From assembly GCF_036669915.1 (NCBI RefSeq), contig NC_089316.1, positions 27,057,388 to 27,121,387 of the forward strand: 64,000 nt of DNA, in the 5' to 3' direction. The number at the start of each line of letters is the position of its first letter. Positions within the stretch are counted from its first letter, which is position 1. A program made the position numbers and the translations under genes. This document shows, one piece after another, positions 1 through 9,111 of this stretch. This DNA is from Pocillopora verrucosa (Eukaryota; Cnidaria; Anthozoa; Scleractinia; Pocilloporidae). The notes under the pieces were generated by a model. That model made no database searches. It saw only the letters and a list, made by a program, of their open reading frames with translations, and was not told where the DNA came from.

Positions 1-194
1 ACAGTGAAACTGAGCTGTAAAGTTACTCATATGTTTAACATTGAAACCATTATCTTGTAAACAATCAATGATAACACAACAAATAATCTATAATCTATGC
101 AGTTACTTTATATAGAGTGATTGACGAAGGACTAATATACGAAACATCAGCCTCAGACTCAGTTGTTAACACTAAATTACCTGCTATACTCTCA

Positions 195-235
<41 letters not shown>

Positions 236-940
236 TTTATTACTTTATATCGATCCTGTCTTACAAACTTATTTTTTTTCAATTATAAAGCTGTCTCAGC
301 ATCACTCATCAAATCATATTTTATAGTGTTTTTTAGGCCAGTGGGCTATTTCCTGTTTAACTAAAAGGCTAACAAAGTATTTTTTTTATAAATTAACTTA
401 TATTACAACTTTCCCTTTTACCTTGAAGCTTCTCGAGGCCTTTACCTCTAAGGAAAAGTAGACAAGGTGGTGGACACACAACTCACGGAAGGCCTACTGG
501 CCTCCCACACTAGGAACGAATAAAACCAATACTTAGGCAGTATATCTCATCCTTGCGCTAGTTCAATTAACTTTTAAAACACACTGTGTGACTCTTTTTT
601 CGTTTCGAAGAAACAAGTGTCAAAGTGACAATTAAGACTTCATTTTGTCCATACTATCATATAAAAAAATTATGCGGGTGGATTTTTCCGATGAAAATCG
701 AATCCTGAACGGGTAATGATAGAACCGGAGTGTGTTGAGTAAGACTTAGAAGGAGGTGAATATGCAACGGACGGTTTCAAAATCGAACGCTCATCCAACA
801 TGTAACACACGCAGGTTATGCGTAATATTTTTCTAATAATAGCATAAACAATAACTTTCTAAGCCATTGTTTCTTAGCTCCGCCTCGAACAGTTAATGAG
901 CTTAAGCAATATTTCCTGCGGAGGAAAGCCCGCGTAATCT
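1..940. other. Intergenic AT-rich stretch, no gene seen
   Basis: No reading frame, splice-bounded exon or RNA gene could be supported here. The last part, nearest position 1074, may contain the far 3' end of the Penelope-like element described below, but its outer boundary is not visible. Confidence 0.4.
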
Positions 941-949
941 TTGACCAAT

Positions 950-1082
950 CGAAACTCTCCAGATTACGCTTTGCTAATAGTATTACAGATCTATTATTTT
1001 TTCGCTACTGTAAGTACATGTCGCGAGACACTCCTGTCTAGTGCCTTCATCAGGGGTGATCTAAACGCTGCAACAAGAGGTC
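950..1082 (-). mobile_element. Penelope-like element, 3' flank separated by the MULE insertion
   Basis: Read on the minus strand, this stretch carries a short motif (atcacccctgatgaaggca, around 1046-1064) of the kind I associate with 3' non-coding ends of Penelope-like retroelements. It lies directly beyond the left 9-bp target duplication (1074-1082) of the MULE-like element. The GIY-YIG-encoding part of a Penelope-like element lies directly beyond the right target duplication, in the same minus orientation. The simplest reading is one Penelope copy split by a later insertion. The outer limit near 950 is a guess. Confidence 0.55.
1074..1082. repeat. Left 9-bp target-site duplication of the MULE-like element
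   Basis: The sequence caagaggtc is repeated exactly at 7797-7805 on the other side of the element. Bases outside the two copies join into one continuous Penelope-like sequence when the element is removed. Confidence 0.85.
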
Positions 1083-1252
1083 GGTTAGGTGGAAAACGAG
1101 AGCTGCGGAGTGCGGAGCGTAGAAAATGAGGAGTGTGGAAAACGTGGAGTGTGGAAAATGGGAGTGTGGAAAATGTAGAGTGTGGAAAATATGGAGTGTG
1201 GAAAATGAGGAGTGTGGAAAATGCAGAGTGTGGAAAATGCGTAGTGTAGAAA
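1083..1252 (+). repeat. Left terminal inverted repeat, minisatellite-like
   Basis: After a unique 5' tip, about ten copies of a 14-16-bp unit resembling ggagtgtggaaaatg run head to tail. The right end at 7637-7796 has the same array inverted. The tips (ggttaggtggaaaacg, then gcggagtgcggag) match between the ends, so these are true terminal inverted repeats built from a minisatellite. Confidence 0.85.
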
Positions 1253-1639
1253 ATATATAAAAGAAAAAGACAAAAATATAAACATGCATAAAAAATTCTG
1301 TCTTACTTGGGTGGTCAATTCTTTATTAAGCTGTTGTTATCTGTAGGCAGAACGTTAACCTCGCGCTAATTTTGTTGTTTTCCTTAGCTAGTTAGCCGTG
1401 AATATTATAAACTGACAGAAAGCGCCTGGAAAATATTTTTGATCAAGTTCGAAAAGGTGCTACCGCCAACACCTAGATGGTGCAAATCCTGCGAAATGCG
1501 TTCTTCTATTACAGCTAATAATAAGCCATGGATAGATTCAATTTAATTTGCACATTCACATGTGAGTACAAGTCCGCATTAATCTCCACGTGGTCGTATA
1601 GCATTCAAAATCCCACTTCTTCAGCCTTAATCGCTTTCA

Positions 1640-2659
1640 AAAGGTTACTTCGAGGGCCTGCCCAGTTTTGCGTGGAGTGACGTAAAAGATAAGGACGAGA
1701 TTGGTATGGGAAGCTTTGGATCGGTGATGAAAGGCAACTACGCACCTAAAGGTAAAGTTGTTGTTGTTAAGCGATTTTTTGGAGAGGGGAATTCTCTCTT
1801 AAAGAACATTACAAAGGAGGCAAAAATGCTTGAGAGCATTTCCCATCCAAACGCAATTTATCGGCGTTTGTTCAAAGCCAGTGGTAATAATGATGGATTG
1901 CGAGTGCTTCAATTTTAGTCCCTTTGGCCTCAACCATCAAATATCCAATTTGTTAGAGTTTTTAAACACCCTTGACCACATCGAGGGCGAGACTGAAGCC
2001 TTTGAGCATTTCTTGCCTGTTTTTCCGAAGGCTGCAAAGGACGTCGCGGAAGGTCTCTGTTTTCTCCATTCAAATATATCGTGCATCGTGACCTAAAACC
2101 AAGCAACGTGTTGGTCAGCAAACGGCACTACTGTAAAAAAGACATCAGTGCGGATCAACTGCCAAGTGTCTCTGCCGATTGTCCAGTAGTTTGCAAACTA
2201 ACTGACTTCGGTGAGAGTAGGTCAACTTTACTCCAAACAGCCTCCATCATTCATGCGAAGACAATGAACATTGAGCGTGGTACAAAGCCCTACATGGCTC
2301 CAGAGATCATACTCGAAGGGAAATTGAATTACGCAACAATGGACGACTTAAAAGCGATAGATACCTGGGCACTGGGGATGACGTTTTTCAGTATTATCAA
2401 TCCTGACGTCGAGTTACCTCATGAAATGGAACTAAATTCAAGCTCTGAAAAAGCTCCAGACCTTGCTTCCAAATTTGAAAAGCCGCTTAAAGAGATGATA
2501 GCCAACAAATCCAAACCTCAATCATCCAAAAAATATCAACAGCGACAATTAAAAGAGTGGGGCCAGCTTGACAACCTGCATCACAAATGCACAGCTTTCG
2601 ACGCTTTTCTTCGCCAAAGCGCTGAAGATGTCCTAATGGAACTTAACGGTAAAGTTTAA
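1640..2659 (+). pseudogene. Protein kinase domain carried inside the MULE-like element, frameshifted
   Basis: The frame reads a glycine loop (GMGSFGSV, ~1705-1728), a VVVKR strand with the presumed ATP-binding lysine, an aC-helix-like segment ending in SISHPN, then the catalytic loop HRDLKPSN (~2081-2105), LTDFGESRS (DFG, ~2199-2225) and MAPEI (APE, ~2294). An HRDLKPSN loop is typical of Ser/Thr or tyrosine-like kinases. The reading frame must change twice, near 1850 and near 2075, so this copy is broken. The conserved catalytic residues are nevertheless still visible. It ends at a stop at 2657-2659 and lies upstream of the transposase in the same orientation, well inside the inverted repeats, so it belongs to the element as cargo or as a regular component. 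I do not recognise a specific host orthologue. Confidence 0.75.
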
Positions 2660-3855
2660 AAAGAACCATCTGTACTTTCAGAGGGCACCAGTTTGGAAGA
2701 GAAGGCTAATAACGAAATCGTCGATCGCAACGGTGGAGGAGACACAGGTATTTGTAATAGCAGTACGCAGGGACGAAGCGCGTGATTTGCATACGGCGTT
2801 TCTTGTGTTTCAGTTATTTGATTCTTATCCTTGGCCGCGTTGCGCCCGGGGGAGGGGGGCTCCCATATAAAAATGACGGGAGTGCTCGTTGCACTTTTTA
2901 GGGTTCAAAATTTGGAAATTGATACCTTTTAGGGTGCTAAATCTAAAATGACCGCCATTAGAATAATCGTGGTACCTCTTAGGGTACAGCCTGCGTAGCA
3001 GGCACTGGAGTAGGACAATGATTACAAAAATCTTGAGGAGGGGAAGGCATTTGATGGAGAAAAAACAAAATGGTCAAAGTGTCGGTTCTTGTGTGGTTGG
3101 AAAATACATAATCCGGCATAGAATTCCTTTTTAACTTCGCAGAAGTTTAGCCTGTTTTTTTTTTGTGTGTGTGTGCGTTTCCTTGTTTTTTGAAGTGAAG
3201 ACGTGTGGAGTGATTTTGTTGAGTTATTTTATCAGGCAGATATTTAGATGTGATTTCCTTTGTTCTTGCTTGCAGGCAAGAAAGGTACCAAACGTAATGC
3301 ATGTGACAATCCTTCAAACGTCAAGAAACAAGCGAAGGTAGATTTGCACCATTTTGTAACAACAAAATTACAAGCTTTATATGCATGACTGGAAGGTATG
3401 ACATTTATACCGAAGTAGCAAATTGTATTTTGTATTTATCACAAGGTTATTGACTTGACGACGTCACCCAGGGCCGATGACCCTCCGCAGAGTAAGATTG
3501 TCAGGTCAGTATGCCCGAAGAAGGGATTCACATTATTTTTGTTTACGCTTTGCTCCATTTTAGTTCTTGAAAAGAACCTATGGGGAACGAAGAACGATCT
3601 TCATAGCTTTGCTTTTCTTGTTGGCAGTATCCACAGAAGCAAAGTATCAGATTCATCTGCCCATGAGAGTGTCTCTAGTGATGACAGTTTACTGAAAGAT
3701 CCTTTCTCACTTCAGTACGTATTACATGTCACATATTTCTCTGTTGTCATCTCGTGTGAGAAAGTACATAAAAGTACCTCTCGTGAGGAGATGGAGAAGA
3801 AACAAACGCGGACGAAGAGTCCATCCAATTTTACAGCGGAGATAAAGCTCTACCT
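2660..3855 (+). other. Internal MULE region without clear coding potential
   Basis: Between the kinase stop and the transposase-like frame there is a GT-rich stretch (3154-3178). A frame of 142 codons (3455-3883) is only weakly protein-like. It contains a basic, serine-rich segment near its end but no recognisable domain. Splice-like sites suggest that coding exons of the original element may be hidden here; I cannot define them. Confidence 0.3.
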
Positions 3856-4221
3856 TTGTTTTCGAACAAGCCTGAATTTATGAAGCCGAAAACGGTGGTG
3901 ACCACCCTGCTGCAAAAAGATCTACCTTCAACCTCCAAAGTTTGCTCTATCCAGCCTCTCGAGGTTTATCACCATGCTACCTTCTTTGTAGATCTTGAAG
4001 CTCTTCCATCAACACAAGACATCAAGTGCGATGACGTGGGAAACTGGAGAAATAACAGCAACGACAGATTCTGTTTTAGCGTAGAATGGATGGATGACAA
4101 TTCTGCTCAATTGACTGATGCGGAGTCAAGCGACCCAGATGTGGCGACATTAAAGAGGGAATACTGCATGCTGAAACACGACAACGACTTTAAAAAGAGG
4201 ATCGATATCCTTTTCCGTTAG
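3856..4221 (+). pseudogene. Possible N-terminal exon of the MULE-like transposase
   Basis: A 121-codon frame contains a segment with FFVDLEALPSTQDIKCDDVG followed by WRNNS and FSVEWMDDN. It then has an acidic stretch and ends in HDNDFKKRIDILF. Its aromatic and polar pattern resembles the N-terminal region that precedes the central domain in the cnidarian family of MULE-like transposases. It lies 650 bp upstream of the clearer transposase body in the same orientation. Assignment rests on position and general resemblance only. Confidence 0.4.
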
Positions 4222-4507
4222 TGAAATATATATATTTTTTGGACGGTAGTCGTTAATCTTTAATATTAGTCTCTCTACCGCGAGTGATACGGTCGATCAA
4301 TGTACAATACTTACCCCATCCCCACAGAGACACCTCGCCTTAATCTGTTGTCCTGATCAACCAAGCAACGTACAAAATTTGAATATTCTGCGTGGTTTGA
4401 TAAATTGCTATCGAAGGGGAAGAGATGCAGTGAAATTGACCGCGAAGCGAATCATAAATGAGTTAGGAGTGGCAAAGTTTCAAGGTGAATATCTTATCTT
4501 AATATCT

Positions 4508-4582
4508 ACACAACGCGTGACGCGTTCATGAATTAATCGTTGGCTTTTTCTCGAGACGTGAGCTTAGGCCGCCTGTGATGAC
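4508..4582 (+). repeat. Dispersed repeat, copy 1 (inside the MULE)
   Basis: About 75 bp starting at caacgcgtgacgcgttca and ending in gcttaggccgcctgtga closely match 9037-9111 in the same orientation. One copy lies within the MULE-like element and the other outside it, so it is an independent repeat family or a captured fragment. Confidence 0.7.
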
Positions 4583-4868
4583 TGTAAAAAATAATGTATA
4601 AAAACATTTTTTATAGAAATAACCCTAGGGGCCGTCTCTGCCGTTCATGGAAAGTGATTTAGGCATGATAACCTTTTTTTTCGTTCTCCTCTGTAACCTC
4701 TCCATCACTTGTATATCCTTAAGTTTAAGGGAGACTTTCATGTTGTCAGGAGTCAAATGTCTACATAAAAATGATACATTTCAGAAGGCAGAGTACTTTA
4801 AACCAGTGTGCATTGAAAATGTGCTGCATTGAAAATATCTGTAGTTTCACTATTTAATTTTCGTTGCA

Positions 4869-6676
4869 GTCCCTGGAGGACAACTGCACAGATACTGTCT
4901 TGTAAAGTACTCCTTCAAGAGTGGCCAGGAACATCCCATTGCGAAAATGCCTCATGGGAATTCCGAAAAAAAAAGACGCCATATATTCGTACCTGGAAAA
5001 GGCACAAGAGATCAGCTGAAAATTGTCGCAGGGGAAATAAAAGCTAGAGAAGCCGTCCATCACGCAATAACAGATGGCCTTGGTGGTTTGCAATCCAGCG
5101 TGGGATTGGGTCAGGTCCCGCGAAATCGACAGCAAGTAAAAGATATGGCAAGGCGTAAAGCTGTCAGCAAAGGAAGTTACGCTAAGTACATTTCAGGCGC
5201 AGGAAGAACCTCTGACCCGTGGTATATGTTACTAAATGAGAGCAAGATCCACTGAGGAAGGGACCCAAAGACTGCATTTGTTCGTGACGTCAGAGTTGGA
5301 GCTGAACCTTTTTGCGTCGTGGGAACGAACAGACAGCTGGATGATCTGAAGCGATTCTGCTGCAATCTGGTGTAGTATTGGCCTTTAACCGTGGACCCAA
5401 CGTTTGATTTTGGTCCATACAATGTCATACCGATCTGATACTAGCATCTCATAGTTCTTCGCAGGGAAGACGGTAAATACCCAACAATGATTGGCCCAGT
5501 GCTTCTACACGAAAAGAAGGTACAATCCACGTATTCACTCTTTGGTGGAACCCTGAAGTCTCTTGAGCCAGAATTGAAGAGTCTTTCGGAAAAGATGACG
5601 AAAAAGGCGTCAGTGGGGGTTTTAACGAAACCTTCGAAAGAGCTACTCATCCGCTTTGCGAAATCCACTTTCGCAAATATATAGACACAAAGCTTGTGTC
5701 TATGGACATTAAAGGAGAGAATAAACTGAGCATAATGGATGTTATTTTTGGAAGAAAGATAGGCAGCGTTTTTTAGAGTGGACTGTCACATGCAGGAAGT
5801 GCAGAAGAATTTATTGGCATGTTTGAAAGTCTGAAGGAAAAGTGGACATCGCTCCACTCAAATGGAAAAGCCTTCCACTCTTAGTTTGGCTCGAAAAAAA
5901 CGGAAGAATTCATCCGCAGCGTTATTAGTCCCGTTCGTCAGAGAGCTGGCCTCGGTTGCCCATCAGACAAATTCACAACCAATCGATCTGAACGCACAAA
6001 CGGTGTCCTTCAGGACTGCGTAAAGCGTGAATGCGGAACTGCCAAAATTGACGAATACACCCTAGTAAAGACCCTCGAGAAATTAGTGAAGAGCCAGAAG
6101 CAAGAACTGGAGTTGGCTGTATTGGACAAAGGAGAGTACCAACTTCGTCCAGAGTTCCGCCACTTAATTGTCACAGGCGACAAATGGGCCAAGATGACAA
6201 ACATCTAGAGAAAAGAAGCCCTCTCGTGCGTTCACCACACTGTTCTTGAAGAAGCTTCTCCTAACGGCGTGGCCTCTGTGAACAAAAAGTAGGTGGAAGG
6301 CGAGTCTGCTGTTTTCCAGCAGATTCTTTCTGCTGGGGTAGACTGGATTACCCCAGACGTTTTAAAGCTCATTGCGCACAAAGGAGAAGTATTGTTAAAG
6401 GAAGGAAAAGTAACAGAATTACCGGCAGCCTCAGCATATGACACCCTCATCATTCCCTCAAAATCAAAGCCCACGAAGCCGCATATCATCGTCATGTACC
6501 CTAACGGGAAAGTAGAGTGTCAGGACTGCCGAGGGTACTCCGCGTCCTATTTATGTGCTCATGCTGTCGCTGCGTCATCAAGAAGAGGAATCCTTGAGGC
6601 ATATTTGAAGTGGCTGGTGGCTAAGCAGCAGACTTTGCCAACACTTATTGCCATCCTAGTCCTCTACAAATCATGA
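4869..6676 (+). pseudogene. MULE-type transposase, decayed, with C-terminal SWIM zinc finger
   Basis: A splice-like acceptor at 4868 opens a frame with GGQLHRYCLVKYSFKSGQEH and PRNRQQVKDMARRK. It continues through several frame changes to YPTMIGPVLLHEKK and YSLFGGTLKSLEPELKSL (~5480-5590). A later block has TTNRSERTNGVL and LEKLVKSQKQELELAVLDKG (~5978-6140), which resembles the end of a MULE DDE domain. The final frame (6293-6676) carries CQDC...CAH, a SWIM-type zinc-binding motif typical of Mutator-like transposases, followed by RRGILEAYLKWL. In-frame stops occur near 5254, 5682, 5775, 5882, 6206 and 6288. The enzyme would cut and paste the element using the terminal inverted repeats. The order of blocks and the SWIM finger make the family assignment strong; the copy is inactive. 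Confidence 0.8.
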
Positions 6677-6848
6677 GAAAAAACCCTGTTTTTGACGACC
6701 GTGTACATATCGACCTCACCACCTACCACTCCCTTGACGAAGGCCAGAGGGAAATGCTGAAAGCCTTTGGATTGATTGTGAATATCGTTTAATTCGCAAT
6801 AATTCTACAAGCATTGATTTCTTTTACTTACCTTTTCGTTACGGTTCT

Positions 6849-7430
6849 TTATGTCTACAGAAAACACTGTAGGATTGTACGATTTAGCAATGAAAATGCA
6901 ATGATGCATGGCTAGGACAGATTATTAATATCGTTAATGCACAATAATTTTTTCATGACTTATTTGTTACTGTTCTTTTTATAAGCTACAAAATATTTAT
7001 ATAACAGTTCTTTCTAACTACAAAAAACACTGTAGGATTGTACGATTTAGCAATGAAAATGCAATGATGCATGGCTTGGACAGATTATTAATATCGTTAA
7101 TGCACAATAATTTTTTGATTACTTATTTGTTACTATTCTTTTTATAAGCTACAAAATATTTATGTAACAGTTCTTTCTAGCTACAAAAAACACTAGGATT
7201 GTACGATTTAGCAATGTAAATGCAATGAAACACGGATTGGACGGATTGTTAATTCACAATAACTTTTTTATTACCCATTTGTTACTGTTCTTTTTATAAG
7301 CTACAAGCTACAAAAAACACTCTAGGATTGTACGATTTAGCAATGAAAATGCAATGATGTATGCCTTGGACGGATTATTACTATCGTTAATGCACAATAA
7401 TGTTACACGCGCTGATTTTTTTGATGACCT
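6849..7430 (+). repeat. Subterminal tandem repeat of the MULE, ~130-165-bp unit, about four copies
   Basis: Units start near ctacaaaaaacactgtagg and contain attgtacgatttagcaatg, aatgcaatgatgcatgg and tcgttaatgcacaataa, ending in a tgttactattctttttataag block. Copies begin near 6857, 7018, 7180 and 7305; the third and fourth are shorter. Subterminal repeats of this kind are common binding regions for transposases, but that role is inferred here. Confidence 0.8.
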
Positions 7431-7636
7431 ATTCTGCACTGTACTTTTTACATAGCTACGAAATATGTATGATTAAGTTTTGAAATGCAATGATCCATCG
7501 CTTTTTCAAAGAACATGGACTGCTTGTTGTTATTGACAGTAATGTTTCACTCGTTTAATTCTTTTGTTTACCTTTTTGCTGACGTTCTTTATAGCTTGAA
7601 AAAAAATGTTCGATATCGCAGTGAAACATTTTCTAA

Positions 7637-7796
7637 ACTCCATATTTTCCACACTCCTCGTTTTCCACACGCCACATTTTCCTCGTTTTCCACACTCCTC
7701 ATTTCCCGCACTCCTCATTTCCAACACTCCTCATTTTCCACACTCCGCATTTTCTACACTCCGCACTCCGCACAGTCCGCGTTTTCCACCTAACCT
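7637..7796 (-). repeat. Right terminal inverted repeat, minisatellite-like
   Basis: Plus-strand reading shows repeated ccacactcctcattttcc units ending in cgttttccacctaacct. It is the inverted partner of 1083-1252. Copy number and order differ slightly from the left end, as expected for an unstable minisatellite. Confidence 0.85.
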
Positions 7797-7805
7797 CAAG
7801 AGGTC
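7797..7805. repeat. Right 9-bp target-site duplication of the MULE-like element
   Basis: Exact copy of caagaggtc at 1074-1082. It directly follows the right terminal repeat and precedes the minus-strand Penelope-like GIY-YIG frame. Confidence 0.85.
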
Positions 7806-7823
7806 ATTTTATACGATCATTAA

Positions 7824-8567
7824 TTAGCTGCCCTTCTTTCTGACGAGATATAAATAGGCGTCAGTAAGTAAGCCGCCATCATCACGACTTAAAGGAGCGT
7901 GGGCAGAGTTGATATGCCAGGCTTCCAAACAAAGACGCTGGTGGTAACGCCGATTAGTGGTGATGATTTTAGACTTATCCCACCCAATTGTATGGTTAGT
8001 TAGGCAAGTGTGCTCCGATAAAGCTGAATTTTCTTTTTTGCAAAAGAAGACCGCTTTTTGATGCTCTTTCAAACGTGCGCCAAACTGACGTTTGGTCTGT
8101 CCGATGTACTCGTAATCACAGTCATTGCACGGAATAAGATAAATGGCGTCGGTTTGTTGTTCTTTCGTGACAGGACCCTCATATATTTGGCGCAAATATG
8201 CCTCAAAGAAAAGGTTTTTGAGCAACATTAACGTTGTGGCTATTCAAAATTCTCTTGATGGGTTCCGTAACACCCTGAATGTAGGGAATAACACAAATCC
8301 AGTCGCTGTTTCCCTCTCATCAGGAGTGCTACTGGTTTTAACTGGTTTTCGGCAGTTACGGAGAAAATTTTTGGTATTGCCATTCGCCTTTAGGACATTA
8401 GAAACATATTTCCTCTCCTCTTCATTAAAATTTTCTCCGTGTCGAAACTTTGGGTCTATGAATTGTAACTTCTCGGTTACATTTATTAAATCTTTAAACC
8501 AGATTAGCATCAAACCATGTCTGATTGTCCACCTGGTTGCCATGTGAACTTTAATATACTGATCCAC
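7824..8567 (-). pseudogene. Penelope-like element, C-terminal reading frame with GIY-YIG endonuclease
   Basis: Read on the minus strand, one frame runs from 8567 to the stop at 7824, broken by a single in-frame TAG at 8244-8246. The upstream part ends with a segment like the linker after the reverse transcriptase (NGNTKNFLRNCRK). The downstream part has IPCNDCDYEYIGQTKRQFGA, with the YIG...R core of a GIY-YIG nuclease, then RLKEHQKAV and ALSEHTC. This arrangement is characteristic of Penelope-like retroelements, where the nuclease lies at the C-terminus. No reverse transcriptase core is visible beyond 8567, so the copy is 5'-truncated. The MULE-like element is inserted just downstream of its stop codon. 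Confidence 0.8.
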
Positions 8568-9036
8568 TTAATTAGTTTTAAAGCCATTTGATTTCATCAA
8601 AGAATCGTTGGCAAAATAGACTCTGTTCAGGATTATAATAGTTCTTTTCAGTCATACTTCCTTATGCATCTCAATATCATCACAGTGATTTGATACAGAA
8701 GACTATGCTTTAGTTTTACCAATGCAAAATGGTTGATTATCAACGTTGATTCTCGTGAACTGTTTTGAATCTTTTTGAAAATTCCGACTTGTTTTCGAAA
8801 TCTGTCTTCAACCTCCTTTCGTTCTAACTGTCACGTTCATTTTACGCGAGCCCTGTCACGTTTCCTCGCTTGCTGACGGGGAAAGATTGGAATTGCAAGG
8901 AATGTGGCTTAAATAAAAAAGAAATAAAAAGGTTATGCTTTTTTTGTTGTTTATGTATAATTATCAGGAAGGGTTTCTGATAGATTGAGGAAGAAAAATT
9001 AAGTCGCATATCAATTCGGTGGTGACAGCAAATGGA
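8568..9036. other. Non-coding stretch, nothing recognised
   Basis: AT-rich sequence upstream of the truncated Penelope copy. No frames with protein-like composition or clear repeats were found. Confidence 0.4.
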
Positions 9037-9111
9037 CAACGCGTGAAGCGTTCACGAGTTCATCGTTGGCTTTTTCTCGGGACTTGAGCTTAGGCCGCCT
9101 GTGATTGCAAT
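9037..9111 (+). repeat. Dispersed repeat, copy 2
   Basis: Matches 4508-4582 over about 75 bp with a few substitutions (caacgcgtgaagcgttcac ... gcttaggccgcctgtga). Neither copy shows terminal structure that would identify the family. Confidence 0.7.

Larger units (their letters stand above)
1083..7796. mobile_element. Complete MULE-like DNA transposon with minisatellite terminal inverted repeats
   Basis: The element begins ggttaggtggaaaacg at 1083 and ends with the reverse complement at 7796. Both ends continue inward as arrays of a ~15-bp unit (gagtgtggaaaatg type) in opposite orientation. It is flanked by an identical 9-bp direct repeat, caagaggtc, at 1074-1082 and 7797-7805; 9 bp is the usual duplication length for Mutator-like elements. 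Inside, in order, are a decayed protein kinase reading frame, a frame with a transposase-like N-terminal piece, a decayed MULE-type transposase with a C-terminal SWIM zinc finger, and a tandem subterminal repeat. Total length is 6,714 bp. Coding parts carry stops and frameshifts, so this copy is probably not autonomous. Confidence 0.85.

Noticed and set aside
1085..1318. Phenylalanine/histidine-rich minus-strand frames over the left end of the MULE
   Set aside because: They are translations of the terminal minisatellite; similar frames appear over the right end. They are not genes.
6849..7430. CRISPR-like spaced repeats
   Set aside because: The units are long, degenerate and contiguous, with no constant repeat and unique spacers, and the genome is eukaryotic.
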